Source: Rhodocollybia butyracea (Eukaryota; Basidiomycota; Agaricomycetes; Agaricales; Omphalotaceae). Taken from it: a stretch of 64,000 nt of DNA. Positions 23,043 to 33,660 of the stretch are shown one piece after another (positions within the stretch are counted from its first letter, which is position 1; each line of letters begins with the position of its first letter). The notes under the pieces were generated by a model that did not search any database, had not been told where the DNA came from, and was given only the letters and a program-made list of their open reading frames with translations. Location of the stretch: NCBI GenBank assembly GCA_015501585.1, contig JADNRY010000157.1:83230-147229 (forward strand). The letters are read 5' to 3'. The translations under genes and the position numbers were made by a program.

Positions 23043-25450
23043 AGGAATGTCAGGCCGATGTCATTTTCGTCCTTTTTATTACGACTGGGCTATGTTCCTT
23101 ATGAGTTTCTCTTGTTGTTCCACCAGGGAACTTCCATAATATCATACTGTTCTTTCATTGCTCCACTAGTCATTCCTACTCAAATCATTTCAGTTTATTT
23201 TATTGTATTCTTAGTCGCGCCTCGCTCAGCCCAGAAATTAATAATATATAACAGGGAAGGTGCGCCCGAGGATGCGAAAAACCGACGCAGAGGTGGAAGT
23301 TGTTTCCAGATTAAGATCTCCTGGAATACTGCTATCTCACCCTGTGCTACGAGGTGCTACGGCGGAAATTTATGCAGTTCCTACCCGGCTTAACCTCATG
23401 GGTCCGGAGCTGAAACCATATGATCTATTCTTCGAACCCGAAGTGTGAGTCGAGTAAAATTCTGATTACCTCGAGGTCAACACGTAGGCTTACCTTTTTA
23501 GTCGAACAATGGTGAATTTCAGGGCAGAGAAATCATAAACGCAATAATATTGAAGCTGTCAATACCAAATTGGCAAGATCTACTTCCCTGCAATACCAGC
23601 AGATAGTAGCCTATAGTAGCCTATGCTTATTAGCTTGGAATGTTTCCACCGACTCCATGAGTGAGATCAGTTCCCATACAAATATCAAGAACCGGTCGCC
23701 TCTCATCAGCACCACGTACACCTTCGCAAGCTAGCCGTAATTACACAGAGCCGACAACAAATTTTGGGGAGATGCGACAGGGATAAGCTCAGGGTAATAA
23801 GTAAGTATAGGACACTGGATCAACATTTCTGCAGATAATTTAAATTTGAAAGCACGAAGAGCAAAACTTAAATAATATGGATGGGACAAAATAGCCGTTC
23901 AAAATTACCCCGCTACAATCAGGCCAATCCTAGCTCGATTAGAAAAGTCCCAGCATGACTGTGAGTTTTCCACTGCATGTAGTAACACCTATGTCAACGT
24001 GAAGATTAATTCAGACGCCTGATGACGGAGGTGATACGCTTCTAGTGAGTGGGCTCTCTCCATCTCCATAGTGGGGGCTTCGATGTACAGACAGCGAATC
24101 GTCGTTCTGTATGCGTAATTTTTCGTAACTGAACTTCTCACTTCCGCAGGTGGGGGTGAGCAATCCTTATGGCTCTATACTGTGGCCGTTCTTATTCATA
24201 CCAACAAGACCACGAACTCTGCTTGAGGTCTTGCTGCAGAAAACTTTGTTCCGGATGAAGGTTCTCCGCGAGGCTCTGGGAACATCGTCCCTGGACATCT
24301 CCAACGAGAGATACGACACCAAGAACCTCGGGTGCAAGCTGATGTCCTTGATGGCATTGTAAGCTTATACTCTTGTTATTGCAAAATTTATGAAGGCCTG
24401 ATCATGCCTCAGAATCTTCCAGAACGAGAACAGCAGGGAAATTCCGATGGGGGAGGGGGTGAGCAGAGGGAAGTCCATGGTATTCACATAGTAAATTTCC
24501 TCGAGATCAGAGATAGTATCTCTAACAAATGCATAGCGTCGGGATCCTCCACCAGGCATCATGGTGCGTCCATTTTTTTTATCACTCGTGGTTGATATGC
24601 TGAGGGCAGTTAGGCTCATCCGGACCTGCCAGAAGAAATTCTACCTGAGGCACCTACAGTGTGTCTTTGGTTTATTCCTTCTTCGACTTTTTTAATGCTC
24701 AACTTCAGCCCATTCTTTATATCCCTGGAGAACTTGGAAAAGCCTTATACTACATCGGACTGTTGACATGGCCCATTGTTCTTGGACAACGTTCGCCGTT
24801 CCCCGCTATAGCTCTCTTTATAGCAGCACTGTACATGCAGTGCATTCAGGTGACTGAGGGCATCGACCGGTGCTATGAGAGTACGCTCTTTACGATGTCC
24901 TTCATTACAATAGACTAATTCAAACCATTGCAAGATCTGATTCGAATTTCCATCAGTCTTCGTACACATTACTATCTTTCTGGGTCTTCTGAGTGTAGGA
25001 ACCATCGCTTGGATGGCCTTGGGGTCATAAACAGGTTTGTCCTTGTAGCAGTGATCATATGTTCGCTATTCATGTGTATAATACCACTTCACGAGACGAT
25101 TGAACTGTTTCCTTGCGTTGAAAGTGAAGCATTACCAGCAAGTACATAGTCGTCAGTAACGGGGCTCAGGAGAGGATATAGCCATTCCAAAAATACCAGC
25201 GGCAACGCGAGGAAAATATGATAGACCAGTGGGCCATGCCAACTTCAACTGGCAAGGTTTGATACCTTCCCAGCTGTGGTCATTCTCCTGAGCTGTAGAT
25301 TTTACTTTGAAGGTGCAGTAGTCAAGAATATCTAATCAACCATGCTGATGATGAGAACCTATTTTCTACGCGAAATATACTGTACTATACTATTCAGTAT
25401 TTAAATCACAAAAATCACAGGTACACGACTAGTCGATAGCTCTAAGCTCA
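23043..25450 (+). other. Region with scattered coding-like fragments, no gene resolved
   Basis: Beyond the read-through part of the Y gene, short plus-strand frames appear: 24150-24362, an Arg/Glu-rich segment to about 24600, and a hydrophobic frame 24661-24918 (ILYIPGELGKALYYIGLLTW). Splice-like sites occur (for example GTAAGC at 24361), but I could not build a gene with consistent phases. The hydrophobic parts suggest another small membrane-protein gene or remnant of the cluster. Confidence 0.3.
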
Positions 25451-25466
25451 TCTACAGCTTTCAGAA

Positions 25467-26032
25467 TCAGCATACTTCAATTTCTATGAATACTCGTCCA
25501 TCCTTGCTGACAACTCGGTGTTTTATGTTCAGTTCCCTCCCGGTCCGTGCTTGATATACAAAAATGGCTGCGATATCAGCCAGAAGTTCTGCAACTGAAC
25601 GATTATGATTCATCCTTCTTTTCTCGATTTCCTCAAGTAACCCTTTGAGTTCCAGCTCTCGGCGGTGGAGAATCTCCTCGCGGCGACTGAGCTCCTCACG
25701 CTCGTCGCTGACTATGGATAATCCTGAGGTACGGATACACCCTTCTAGGATGTGTTCGCTGGAAAGAATCATCTCTGATGAGATCTCGAGAATAATTTCG
25801 GATGAGGTGAATCGCCGTCGTCTGTACTGTCGTCGAGTGAGCATGAGATTGATCATTTTTGACACCATTGTTTAGTACTTACTTTTGAAAGAAGGACTGA
25901 TACTAGCAGGATGGCGCCGAAAGCGACCATACCCTTGGCAACAGTAAAATTGCATTTCTCGGCTGAGGGGAGTAGGGAGATCATGGAGGTTGCGAGATTT
26001 CGCCAATGACCAAGGAGCTTGTTCAGTTCCAT
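25467..26032 (-). CDS. Family X membrane protein, copy 3 (169 aa)
   Basis: Exon 1 is 26032-25883 (50 codons, MELNKLLGHWRNLATSMISL) and ends in the membrane segment MVAFGAILLVSVLLSK. A GTAAGT donor at 25882 and an ACAG acceptor at 25827 remove a 56-nt intron in phase 0. Exon 2, 25826-25467, is strongly coiled-coil (ILHRRELELKGLLEEIEKRR), contains HNRSVAELLADIAAIFVYQA matching the VAEL motif of the other X proteins, and ends with a short conserved-looking HRVVSKDGRVFIEIEVC. The architecture is the same as the copies at 21777-22289 and 31705-32253, but sequence identity is low outside the motif. No Y partner is found on its upstream side. Confidence 0.6.
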
Positions 26033-27290
26033 GTATGCCCGGATTTGCGATTGTCAAACTTATGCTTTTATTTGAATCAACACATGTCTTGAACGTGTAT
26101 ATACTACGACGAGAGCGACAATAATTCTGAAGTCCACTTACGAGAACAGTACACCCTTCTCTGCCTGCTCTGATATTTCGCCGACATGGGTATCACCTGA
26201 TATCACAGTCCTTATTCGGTGGAGATAAAAGATCTTATGAAACAGATATTGGTCGATTACCATGAGACGAACTGGCATCGTGTCGTATAAGAGCTTGAAC
26301 CAGTCACAGGCACTTTAAAATATTATTCGCTCAAAAAGGTAAGTTACCGTCTCTGAGAATTCGGCTCCAGAATCCAAGCAAGTGATCATTCCCGATATCG
26401 GAAAGCTTTGTATTGCCACACCAAGACATGTTCGTGGAGTTGGTGCTAAAATCCAGCATGTTCGGGAAGGCATAGAGGCTTTTTTTGCCAAGAAAGTTCG
26501 AATTATTATTCCTTCCTTCCTTCCTTGCAGCTGGAGAATCGATTTACGTATCGATTGTTATATACAGCCTTGGCCTAAAACAGGCTAGTAAGGGGAGTGA
26601 ACGTAACAACTACGAGGCACCTACTAGCTCTACTTAGCCAGCAACATACACCTCATGCCAACGCTTCGCTTATTGTGCTGCTTCCTCAACTCAGGTCTGA
26701 AAAATATTCCCGGTTCCTTTTCCCTTTGACAGATCTATCCTTTTCCATCACGATTCACGACTTTCGCGCACAAACCAGTTGTAATGTAGTCTTGTAATCT
26801 CATTAAATCAGTTTTGGATAGTAAATGAGTGTTTGTGGTGGACAGCTCTTGCAGAATATTTATATTCATTCATGCACTACAGGTGAGATCTCAAGATCTC
26901 AAGGCTTGAAGAACGAGCCGACCGATGGAGAAAGGAGAGGCGAGGAAGGTTGTTGACCCCTAAGCTATCGGATTTGATAGCGTAGGAGTATTCCATTCTG
27001 GATGAGTGGGTTGTGTGAAGCTGTGTACACAGGTCAGATTTTCGAATATGACATGTTACCTTTGATAACCAAGGTCTGATGTGGAACAAAGATCAAACTG
27101 ACAGTTGACAGCCGGTCCAGACACGGCAACGAATATTTTCTTCTTTTTTCATGAATAATGCTTGATATCCTCGCCATACACATGGGTAACATGAGGCCTG
27201 TAGGATATCTTGGTGCCGCCACTTGAACATCATTCAAGTTGCCTCCATGAGCTACCCATACCATCTGTTGTACACTAATAATGACCCTAG
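26033..27290. other. Intergenic stretch upstream of the WD40-like gene
   Basis: Short frames at 26382-26588 and 26597-26797 have no recognisable family. The first exon or exons of the WD40-like gene that follows may lie in 27060-27290, but I could not identify a start codon with a correct splice phase. Confidence 0.35.
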
Positions 27291-28931
27291 CGCGCTCGTG
27301 AGAACGGGCGGTATTTGGCCAGTGCATCATACGACAAAGTTCTGAGAGTGCACGACGGAAGACGAAATTTTCGCACCATCTGGTCCCACCAGCACTCTTC
27401 CCCATTCACTGCTTTAGTATGGAGAAGTAACGACGTCTTGGTTGCCGGTAGTCTACAAGGGGAGCTGATGCAATTTTATCCAACCAAGGTGAAACTATGT
27501 CTTTTTCATCGTACTTTCCCCGTCTCATGCACTTCAAGATGTTCGGTTCCAAAACCTCTAATGTTATATACGAGTTCTCCTCACCCATCCCGTCTATCGA
27601 GGCCAACAGCGTAGGAAACCAACTACTAGTCTGTTCTAGCCGCGCAGTGAATGTGCTAACGGAAGCTGAAGGTAAAGTATGTACTTGATCATTGACAATG
27701 ACTCAGATGATTTTCTAGATCATAGTTGGTCTCTTCGAAGGCGAATAGATAGCATGAGCTCAATCGGGGAGCCAGCCAACTTCGAAGAACCTCCTGTCAT
27801 CGCCACTGGGGCATACTATTTACAAGATGAGAGTCAATGCGCAGTATCTTACTTATGTCACGGTTTATGGTGTGCCTCACAATACATCGACGCATGCATT
27901 CTGTCTTATCGTGCATATATAGGAAAGTGGACCTTGAGACTGGGGAGAGCGAATGGAACTGGGGCCCAGACCAACGAATGTAAGTGATCCCTTCACTGAT
28001 ATTTGTTCTTTGCTTACCCTCACACTAGAGGCACTTCCACAATCTCTCCGGACCGTAGATCTCTTGCGACCGCTAACATCTGCACCGGTATTGACTGGTT
28101 TGACCTGAGTGGAGTTCTGTGGACCAAAATCAGCACAACCATGGAGCGGCAAGAGCTCCAGTCTAACGTTCCAATGCCCGTAAAGTTCATTAATCAAGGA
28201 AATGCAGTGGCCATGGGCACTACGAAAGGCTACGCTATCATTTTTCATGCTGAACATGGTAAGCAACTCCAAACATTAGATCACGCTAACCGTAAGCTCT
28301 TGTTCTTGTGCATTGCCAAACCAGCTTCTAATGCCTTTCTAGATAAAGCTTGGATCACGTCTTCTGTATCGAATTGAATTTGACTGAAAATATTCAGGGG
28401 TACTTCAAAGATGGCCATCGTACTCGGATTTTGGCTACCGCTGAGGGAAACGCGGGGGACCGCACAAAAATTAGGATCTGGTCCTCTTATGACAAAACGT
28501 CACGTATATGGATATGGGGGAGCCATGGGCTTGGACCGAGCAAGACTGGGCCCCGCTGGTGAGTTGACCCTTGCTTTATGAGGAACATAAGATCATCGAG
28601 ATTGTAGATAGGTGGTCTTCTTAGCAGCTTCCTTTATTATACCAGTCTTCTTTCGGCGGTACTAGTAGTGCTTGTTTGGCTCCGAATCATGCCTGAATCA
28701 TCCCAGAACAAGATACGAGATGTCTTTTTTGGTGGTGAGGCTTCGGGGTCACCTTTGCTCTCTCCCTCGCCGATTCCAAGCACACTTGAAGATTACTGGG
28801 AACAATTTTTGGGAAAGTTTGAGGTAGTTTTTCGGATAGGAGACTATGCTTTTCCAGTGAACGTAGGAAAATATGGATCCCTCATCGGCGTTGGCTGCGG
28901 CATCGTTACGGGCTTAAAAGGGCCGGTATAG
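27291..28931 (+). CDS. WD40-repeat-like protein with C-terminal membrane segment, 5' end unresolved
   Basis: The first supported exon begins after CCCTAG at 27290 and reads ENGRYLASASYDKVLRVHDG, a WD40 blade, followed by SPFTALVWRSNDVLVAGSLQ. Later exons read IYEFSSPIPSIEANSVGNQL, YYLQDESQCAVSYLCHGLW, a segment around 28030-28100 with SPDRRSLATA, and FINQGNAVAMGTTKGYAIIF, all repeat-like beta strands. Near 28620-28680 a hydrophobic stretch (LLSSFLYYTSLLSAVLVVLV) is followed by WLRIMPESSQNKIRDVFFGG and a Pro/Ser-rich tail ending at 28931. A WD40 propeller anchored by one C-terminal membrane segment is the simplest reading. Several 45-55 nt introns are needed; exact borders are not resolved. 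It sits between X/Y family members, but a functional link is only inferred. Confidence 0.55.
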
Positions 28932-29510
28932 TAGTGAATGGAGCCGGTACCATCGTGAATATCTATAACCATATTATAGCTATGCTTCCATTGGGATGGT
29001 AATAAGTTCATTTTCGAAATTTAAAAATTAATATTTGCTCTGCTTGACCTACTTATCATCGTTCAAACAATTTGCGTCTGTCAGTGATCACTTTACTACA
29101 TTGTAAGATAGCCCTATGGTGCGTATCTTTGTTGATTTGTATGCTGTGGCTTGAGCGGCAGGTTAAAGGTGAAATTTAAACTTCATCCAAGCTGTATATT
29201 TGTGTTCATTTAATACCACCCGTACGTTAAGGGAATTTATTAGTGTTTAAAACTGCTTGTTTACTCTAAGTACTCGTTTAATTAACTGATTTAAATGCCT
29301 GCTTGAAGTACAGTAGACAGAACACTGGAAGCTGTGCACAAGAACTTGAATCCAGCTCATTTAAATGAAGTTTTAAACACGTTTAAATGGCGTTGACCAT
29401 GCCCAGCCCTGTTTAAAAAATATAGATCCGGTATCAGCCCGTTAACGTTGTTGCCTTCGTCTTCTAGGTACATAATATACAATACACTAGGACTTACACA
29501 ACAACTTCAT
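28932..29510. other. AT-rich intergenic region with TTTAAA palindromes
   Basis: No gene is seen. The segment 29165-29395 contains several TTTAAAC/GTTTAAA stretches; AAATTTAAACTTCAT near 29173 and ATGAAGTTTTAAA near 29364 are roughly inverted, which may mark a small degenerate inverted-repeat element. Confidence 0.3.
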
Positions 29511-29820
29511 TCAGTCCAAACGTTCAAGACTTATTCTGCGCTTCGTAGGTCTGAACATGACATCAGCAAGGCAAAGTAGAAAATGGAAGCAGCGTACTCT
29601 TTGAACGTGCTTCATATTGCTGAGATGAATTGAGTATCCAATTTTTCGAAGAAATGCAGGGCTTACTTTTCCGACTTTGCCGTCCTTTACCTGTTGCCAA
29701 TATACGGTGAACTGCGGATGCGTTCCTGTTGGGTGCATTTCTTTCCAGTCAATGGCACACAGTCCTCTAGAACATTTCAGCAACCATGCGGCTAGTAAAT
29801 AGAACACGAAAAGACATTGC

Positions 29821-30269
29821 TCACCGCGGCGTCGTTGAGGTTAGGCTTGGCTGGTACACTCTTTCTTTAGCAGCCTTAGCATCAGAAGCTGGTAGAGTTT
29901 GATCATTCGAGGTACTAGAGGAATATGTTGCCAAATTGGTGCTCAATGCAGGATTGTCGTTAAGCAAAGCGGTGCTCGAAGTACAAGCGTCGCTCAGGGT
30001 CACAGAGCTTAATGTGGGAGTGCCTGTGGTTACGTTGTCGTTCAACGAAGTAGCAGTTACCAAGGCTGCGTTTACATCTGTGGTTGGAATGTCAGCTGGC
30101 ATAGAGGCAGTGATAGAGGTGGGAACAGCGTCGCTCAAGTCTGCATCGTCGGTAAGCTTCGAAGAATCAGGGTCGCTCAGCGGAGGAGCAGCACTAGTAG
30201 GTGTAACCGCGTTCATATCAGTGGCAGAATTGTCAGTTGGTGGAGAGGTTGCGATAAACCTAGGTTCAT
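29821..30269 (-). CDS. Thr/Ser/Asp-rich ORF, doubtful
   Basis: The frame is low-complexity (many TD, TS, NAALV units such as DMNAVTPTSAAPPLSDPDSS) and could be a mucin-like tail or a separate small gene. It lies just downstream of the second Y gene in another frame. Both strands are open here, so coding status is uncertain. A short frame at 29511-29807 further down has splice-like sites but no recognisable product. Confidence 0.3.
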
Positions 30270-31313
30270 CAAGATGCTTCATCAACTCTAAGTTCGTCGT
30301 GAGAGGTGCGGATAAGAGAACCTAGCTTCGAGATGTACCACAGAGACAACAGATCTACTGTCTTTAGTGCTGCTGGATCCAGCCTGAATACACAACGATT
30401 AGTCCATGTATTTTTGATGTATTTTTGATGAATTACTAGACGTACCTGGGCATTTTCATCCTCTGGTTCAGTGTGAATATTATGGCCAGTCTGATGGCGA
30501 AAACACTGTAGAACATCAGAGATGGAAAGGATCCAAAACGCACCGGTGATTCCATAGGTGGAACAGCAGACTCCACAAACCCTGCATTCGCGAAATGATT
30601 TTTGACACCTTCTTTAATGGGATGGGCGTAGGTTTCTGCCTCTGGGGTGTTCAGGATATAGCTGCCAGGGAACTCCGCAGCTGATGAATCTGTCATAGCA
30701 GCACCATTATTGTCTTCAGGCATAGGAAGTGTCACCACGGTATGATCATTCACAAGAGTACCTTCAAGGCCAGCGACATAGAGTGCAGGGACCGATGGCT
30801 CATCCTGACTCGTTTCGATGAATTCTACAACTTGAGTTGTAATATTTTTCATCAGGGTTTCGAGGGATTCATCATCTGGAATGTTTTTGTGAAATTCCGC
30901 ATGTGTTTTGACAAGGAAGGTAAGAACACGGATGTGAGTGAACTGAAAACTAGGTAAGATTAGCATTCGGACCCCAAATATCTCTGACCTCTCGATCGAG
31001 GAACTTTATATCGTCCTTCATCGTCAGCAGAATCAGGTTGATTTCTTCGACGATTGACCTGGATTGAAATAGAGCTCTCCGGATTATTTTCTCCCTTTCA
31101 TCGCGACTCTGGATGAGCGTTAGAACTCACAAATCCTTATGTCACTCAAACTGGACGCACCCAGGACTTAGAGTCGCTCAGACTACTTGCGATTTTCTGT
31201 AGTCTTGTGATCAAGGTTCCGATCTGGCCACGGATATATCCTTCATCTTCATCGCTGTAGCGCTCTTCGGCATGGCGATAAGTCAGAATTGCTTCAAGTG
31301 TATCATAGCTCAT
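30270..31313 (-). CDS. Family Y helical protein, copy 2
   Basis: Exons on the minus strand: 31313-31161 (51 codons, MSYDTLEAILTYRHAEERYS), 31108-30989 (40 codons), then from 30942, with introns of 52 and 46 nt, all phase 0, the same pattern as the Y gene at 22429. The third exon reads FTHIRVLTFLVKTHAEFHKN and TTQVVEFIETS, matching QIRLLIFLLKVHADF and EKVVGYVDAM of copy 1. It continues through an acidic linker into a hydrophobic segment, SLMFYSVFAIRLAIIF, then a GTACGT donor at about 30446 and a probable last exon ending HDELRVDEAS near 30272. This copy therefore looks like the complete form, with one C-terminal membrane segment. Divergent from the X gene at 31705, with 391 bp between starts. 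Confidence 0.65.
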
Positions 31314-31704
31314 TTTAGCGAGTAATAGTGTGACGAGCGTAGGTTATCTTTAGTACTAGTAGTGGTAGTCCATGCGGGCCCCCATCACGTGACAGAGATC
31401 TGTCAAATCTCAGATCTCAATTGGTCTGATCTCGATCAGAGATTGCTTAAGCCGTGGACCCACAACTACTTGGTGGAATCAAACTTAAAACTAGTAGAAT
31501 TTGCTTTGGCCTCACGTCCTGAAGCCCAAAACTACGAAAAAAAATATTACAGAAATGGTGCGGGAATTATAGCAGAATATAGCCTTGCATACAATCAAAC
31601 AACTCATCAATCATTTGGTGATTAATAACTCACCTGTGCACGTTTCCTCAGGGTTATAAGTCGAACCCGGAAATGATACTTGCCATCTTAGCAGTGTTCT
31701 TCTG
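31314..31704. promoter_or_regulatory. Intergenic region between divergent Y and X genes, second pair
   Basis: 391 bp separate the starts. It contains a block at about 31493-31526 that nearly repeats 3704-3737 (CTTTGGCC then CACGTCCTGAAGC with one base different between them). The reading frame 31362-31625 on the plus strand is not supported as a gene. Confidence 0.35.
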
Positions 31705-32253
31705 ATGCTCTCTCTTCTGGGCGAAATCATTCGCCGTTTATGGGACGGCTGGTGGGCAGCTGGCCACATTTTGTTGCACGGTAGCCCAAAGTTGCCGGGC
31801 CCTGCAATTCCCCTATCTCTCCTACCGGCGGCAACATCCAGTCTTTCTCTGCCTTCTCGCCCTCCAGAAGTAAATCTGAATCTGTTTCTAAAGCTTTTAC
31901 TGGTTTTGCTGGTTCTCTTAACCCTAATAAAGGTGCGAGTTACTTCACTCTCTCTGTTTTCATACTACAACACAGTGCAACAGATCATTACCAGAGTAGC
32001 GGTGTCAGAAGCCCGCCGAACCCTCGACGCGCTACAGTCTCCAGAGATTCGGGGCGTTATGGCGGAAAATCGGAACGTGACCGAACTGGGTCATGCTTTG
32101 GAAATCAGAGGTGAACTAGACTTGCTCCCGGTGGGAATGAGCAAGTTCGATGAATCGGTGGCGGAATTGAATATGATCATTGCTCAAAAGAAGCAACGGT
32201 ACGCTAAAGCTGAAAGAGAAAGGAAAGGGAAGGGACATTTATCCTTACAATAA
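31705..32253 (+). CDS. Family X membrane protein, copy 2
   Basis: The start MLSLLGEIIRRLWDGWWAAG is followed by a Pro/Ala-rich tail and the membrane segment NLFLKLLLVLLVLLTLIK. A GTGCGA donor follows directly and an ACACAG or CAACAG acceptor lies about 43-51 nt later; the 51-nt version keeps the frame, so the segment could also be read through. The second half has ELGHALEIRGELDLLP and SKFDESVAELNMIIAQKKQR, matching KKFDEAVAELDAII of copy 1, and ends in a Lys/Arg/Glu-rich tail. Length is 165-182 aa depending on splicing. Function unknown; an inner-membrane-anchored helical protein is the plain reading. Confidence 0.65.
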   Translation: MLSLLGEIIRRLWDGWWAAGHILLHGSPKLPGPAIPLSLLPAATSSLSLPSRPPEVNLNLFLKLLLVLLVLLTLIKVRVTSLSLFSYYNTVQQIITRVAVSEARRTLDALQSPEIRGVMAENRNVTELGHALEIRGELDLLPVGMSKFDESVAELNMIIAQKKQRYAKAERERKGKGHLSLQ

Positions 32254-32462
32254 CGGGAAGGGAAGAGATTATCTTTCTTAATCAGTACGTACGGCTCAGA
32301 AAACATTTCCGATCCCATGTACCCCCGATCTCATGAATTCTGTTCTGCGAGGCCAGCACGGCTCCTCATGTTCATCGCATGTTTTTAGAATAAAAATCCC
32401 ACTATTATTTGACATCCATTCAAACATTCAAAAATCAGCCCCCTGCGACTTGTGACTATTCA

Positions 32463-33202
32463 ATGTCTCCAAGGATAACACGTTCCACATCGCACTCATT
32501 TCCAGTCACCCGGAGCCGCTCTCGATCTCATGATCCTGTCATCTCCTCTTCCCATGGGACTGGGGGGTGGCGTCGCCGACTCTCACCCAGTGCCGTTCTA
32601 GTTCCTGGACCGCTCTTTAATGGGTGTTTCAAACCCACCAGCACAGAATCTGTAGGTTAGATATGCTATACACGACAAGCTAATAACATTATCTATGGAA
32701 GGTTCCCGGTTCAACCGTCGGATTGTACTTTGGCCTTGATCGGGCAAAGGAAGAACTTGTGAACTTCGACCCCCAACATTTCAATGCTGATATTGGGGCT
32801 CCCCAGAATTCCCACCGCTACATCAACTTCGAATCCTACGCGACAGACGGTGATGATGTCTATGTATCATTGGTTGTTGTGAACAACCGTCGTTACATTG
32901 TGGGGGGACCTATGACCAAACGGGAGAAACTAATGTTTCTCTGGCTGCGGTCGGGAGCGAGGAACACTGGAAGGGTGATATTGGTATATGCTTCCTAGCC
33001 AGGCACCAGGATAAATTCCTGTCTTCTATCCCTAGATATGGGAACGAAGAAAAGAGGAACAAAATTCTGCGTAGAATCATCGATGCGTAAGTTGTATGCG
33101 ACTTGTGAATACCTAGTTTTAACGCATATTTACTTTTGCAGATTCTCGAAGAACGTCAAAGATCATATTCTGAAGAAAAAAAAACCTCCAGCACATTGTT
33201 AG
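32463..33202 (+). CDS. Unrecognised protein with an internal frameshift
   Basis: Exon 1 (32463-32651) is Ser/Arg-rich (MSPRITRSTSHSFPVTRSRS). After a GTAGGT-AG intron exon 2 starts at 32702 (VPGSTVGLYFGLDRAKEELV) and encodes a compact domain with YINFESYATDGDDVYVSLVV and REKLMFLWLRSGARNTG. At about 32970-32974 (GGAAGGG) the frame is lost, but the next frame continues immediately as KGDIGICFLARHQDKFLSSI and NEEKRNKILRRIIDA to a GTAAGT donor at 33087. A last exon, 33142-33202, ends KKKKPPAHC. One missing base in the A/G run would explain the break. I do not recognise the family. Confidence 0.5.
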
Positions 33203-33660
33203 AGGTTGAGCCACCTTGAATCTTGTCCATGCTCGTTCACGCCTCTCTTTCCCACATGCCCTACTCATATAACATACAACTATTCCATGTCTTTGTTCAT
33301 CATGAAAATTTTCTTTTCAATTAAATATGACTACTGTTGATATTCGCCTTACTATCCTCTATGAGGAACTATGAACTTTGCATTTGCTTGACATCACTAA
33401 ATTTAAAATCTTAGCAGTCATCGTACTGCCATAATTGCGGCTTTCAGACTCGAGTCGTGCTCTATTACTACCCGGCTAGAATAATTAATCAGAAATTGAT
33501 CTACTGCGCTGTAAAAACAGCTACATATCTAAGGCTATGACAGTCAGAAAAATCGAGTTCAAAGGTAATCATAGTTCTTTGAACGAGCTATCAAAAACAA
33601 GAATATGTATGAAGTCGGAAGAGCATGTTTCATCTCGAGTTCCTTCTCTATCCTACCGCA
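33203..33660. other. Intergenic, nothing recognised
   Basis: AT-rich sequence between converging genes; no motif or repeat stands out. Confidence 0.4.

Noticed and set aside
29936..30325. Plus-strand frame opposite the Thr/Ser-rich ORF
   Set aside because: It is the antisense of a low-complexity Thr/Ser/Asp segment and shows no splice context.
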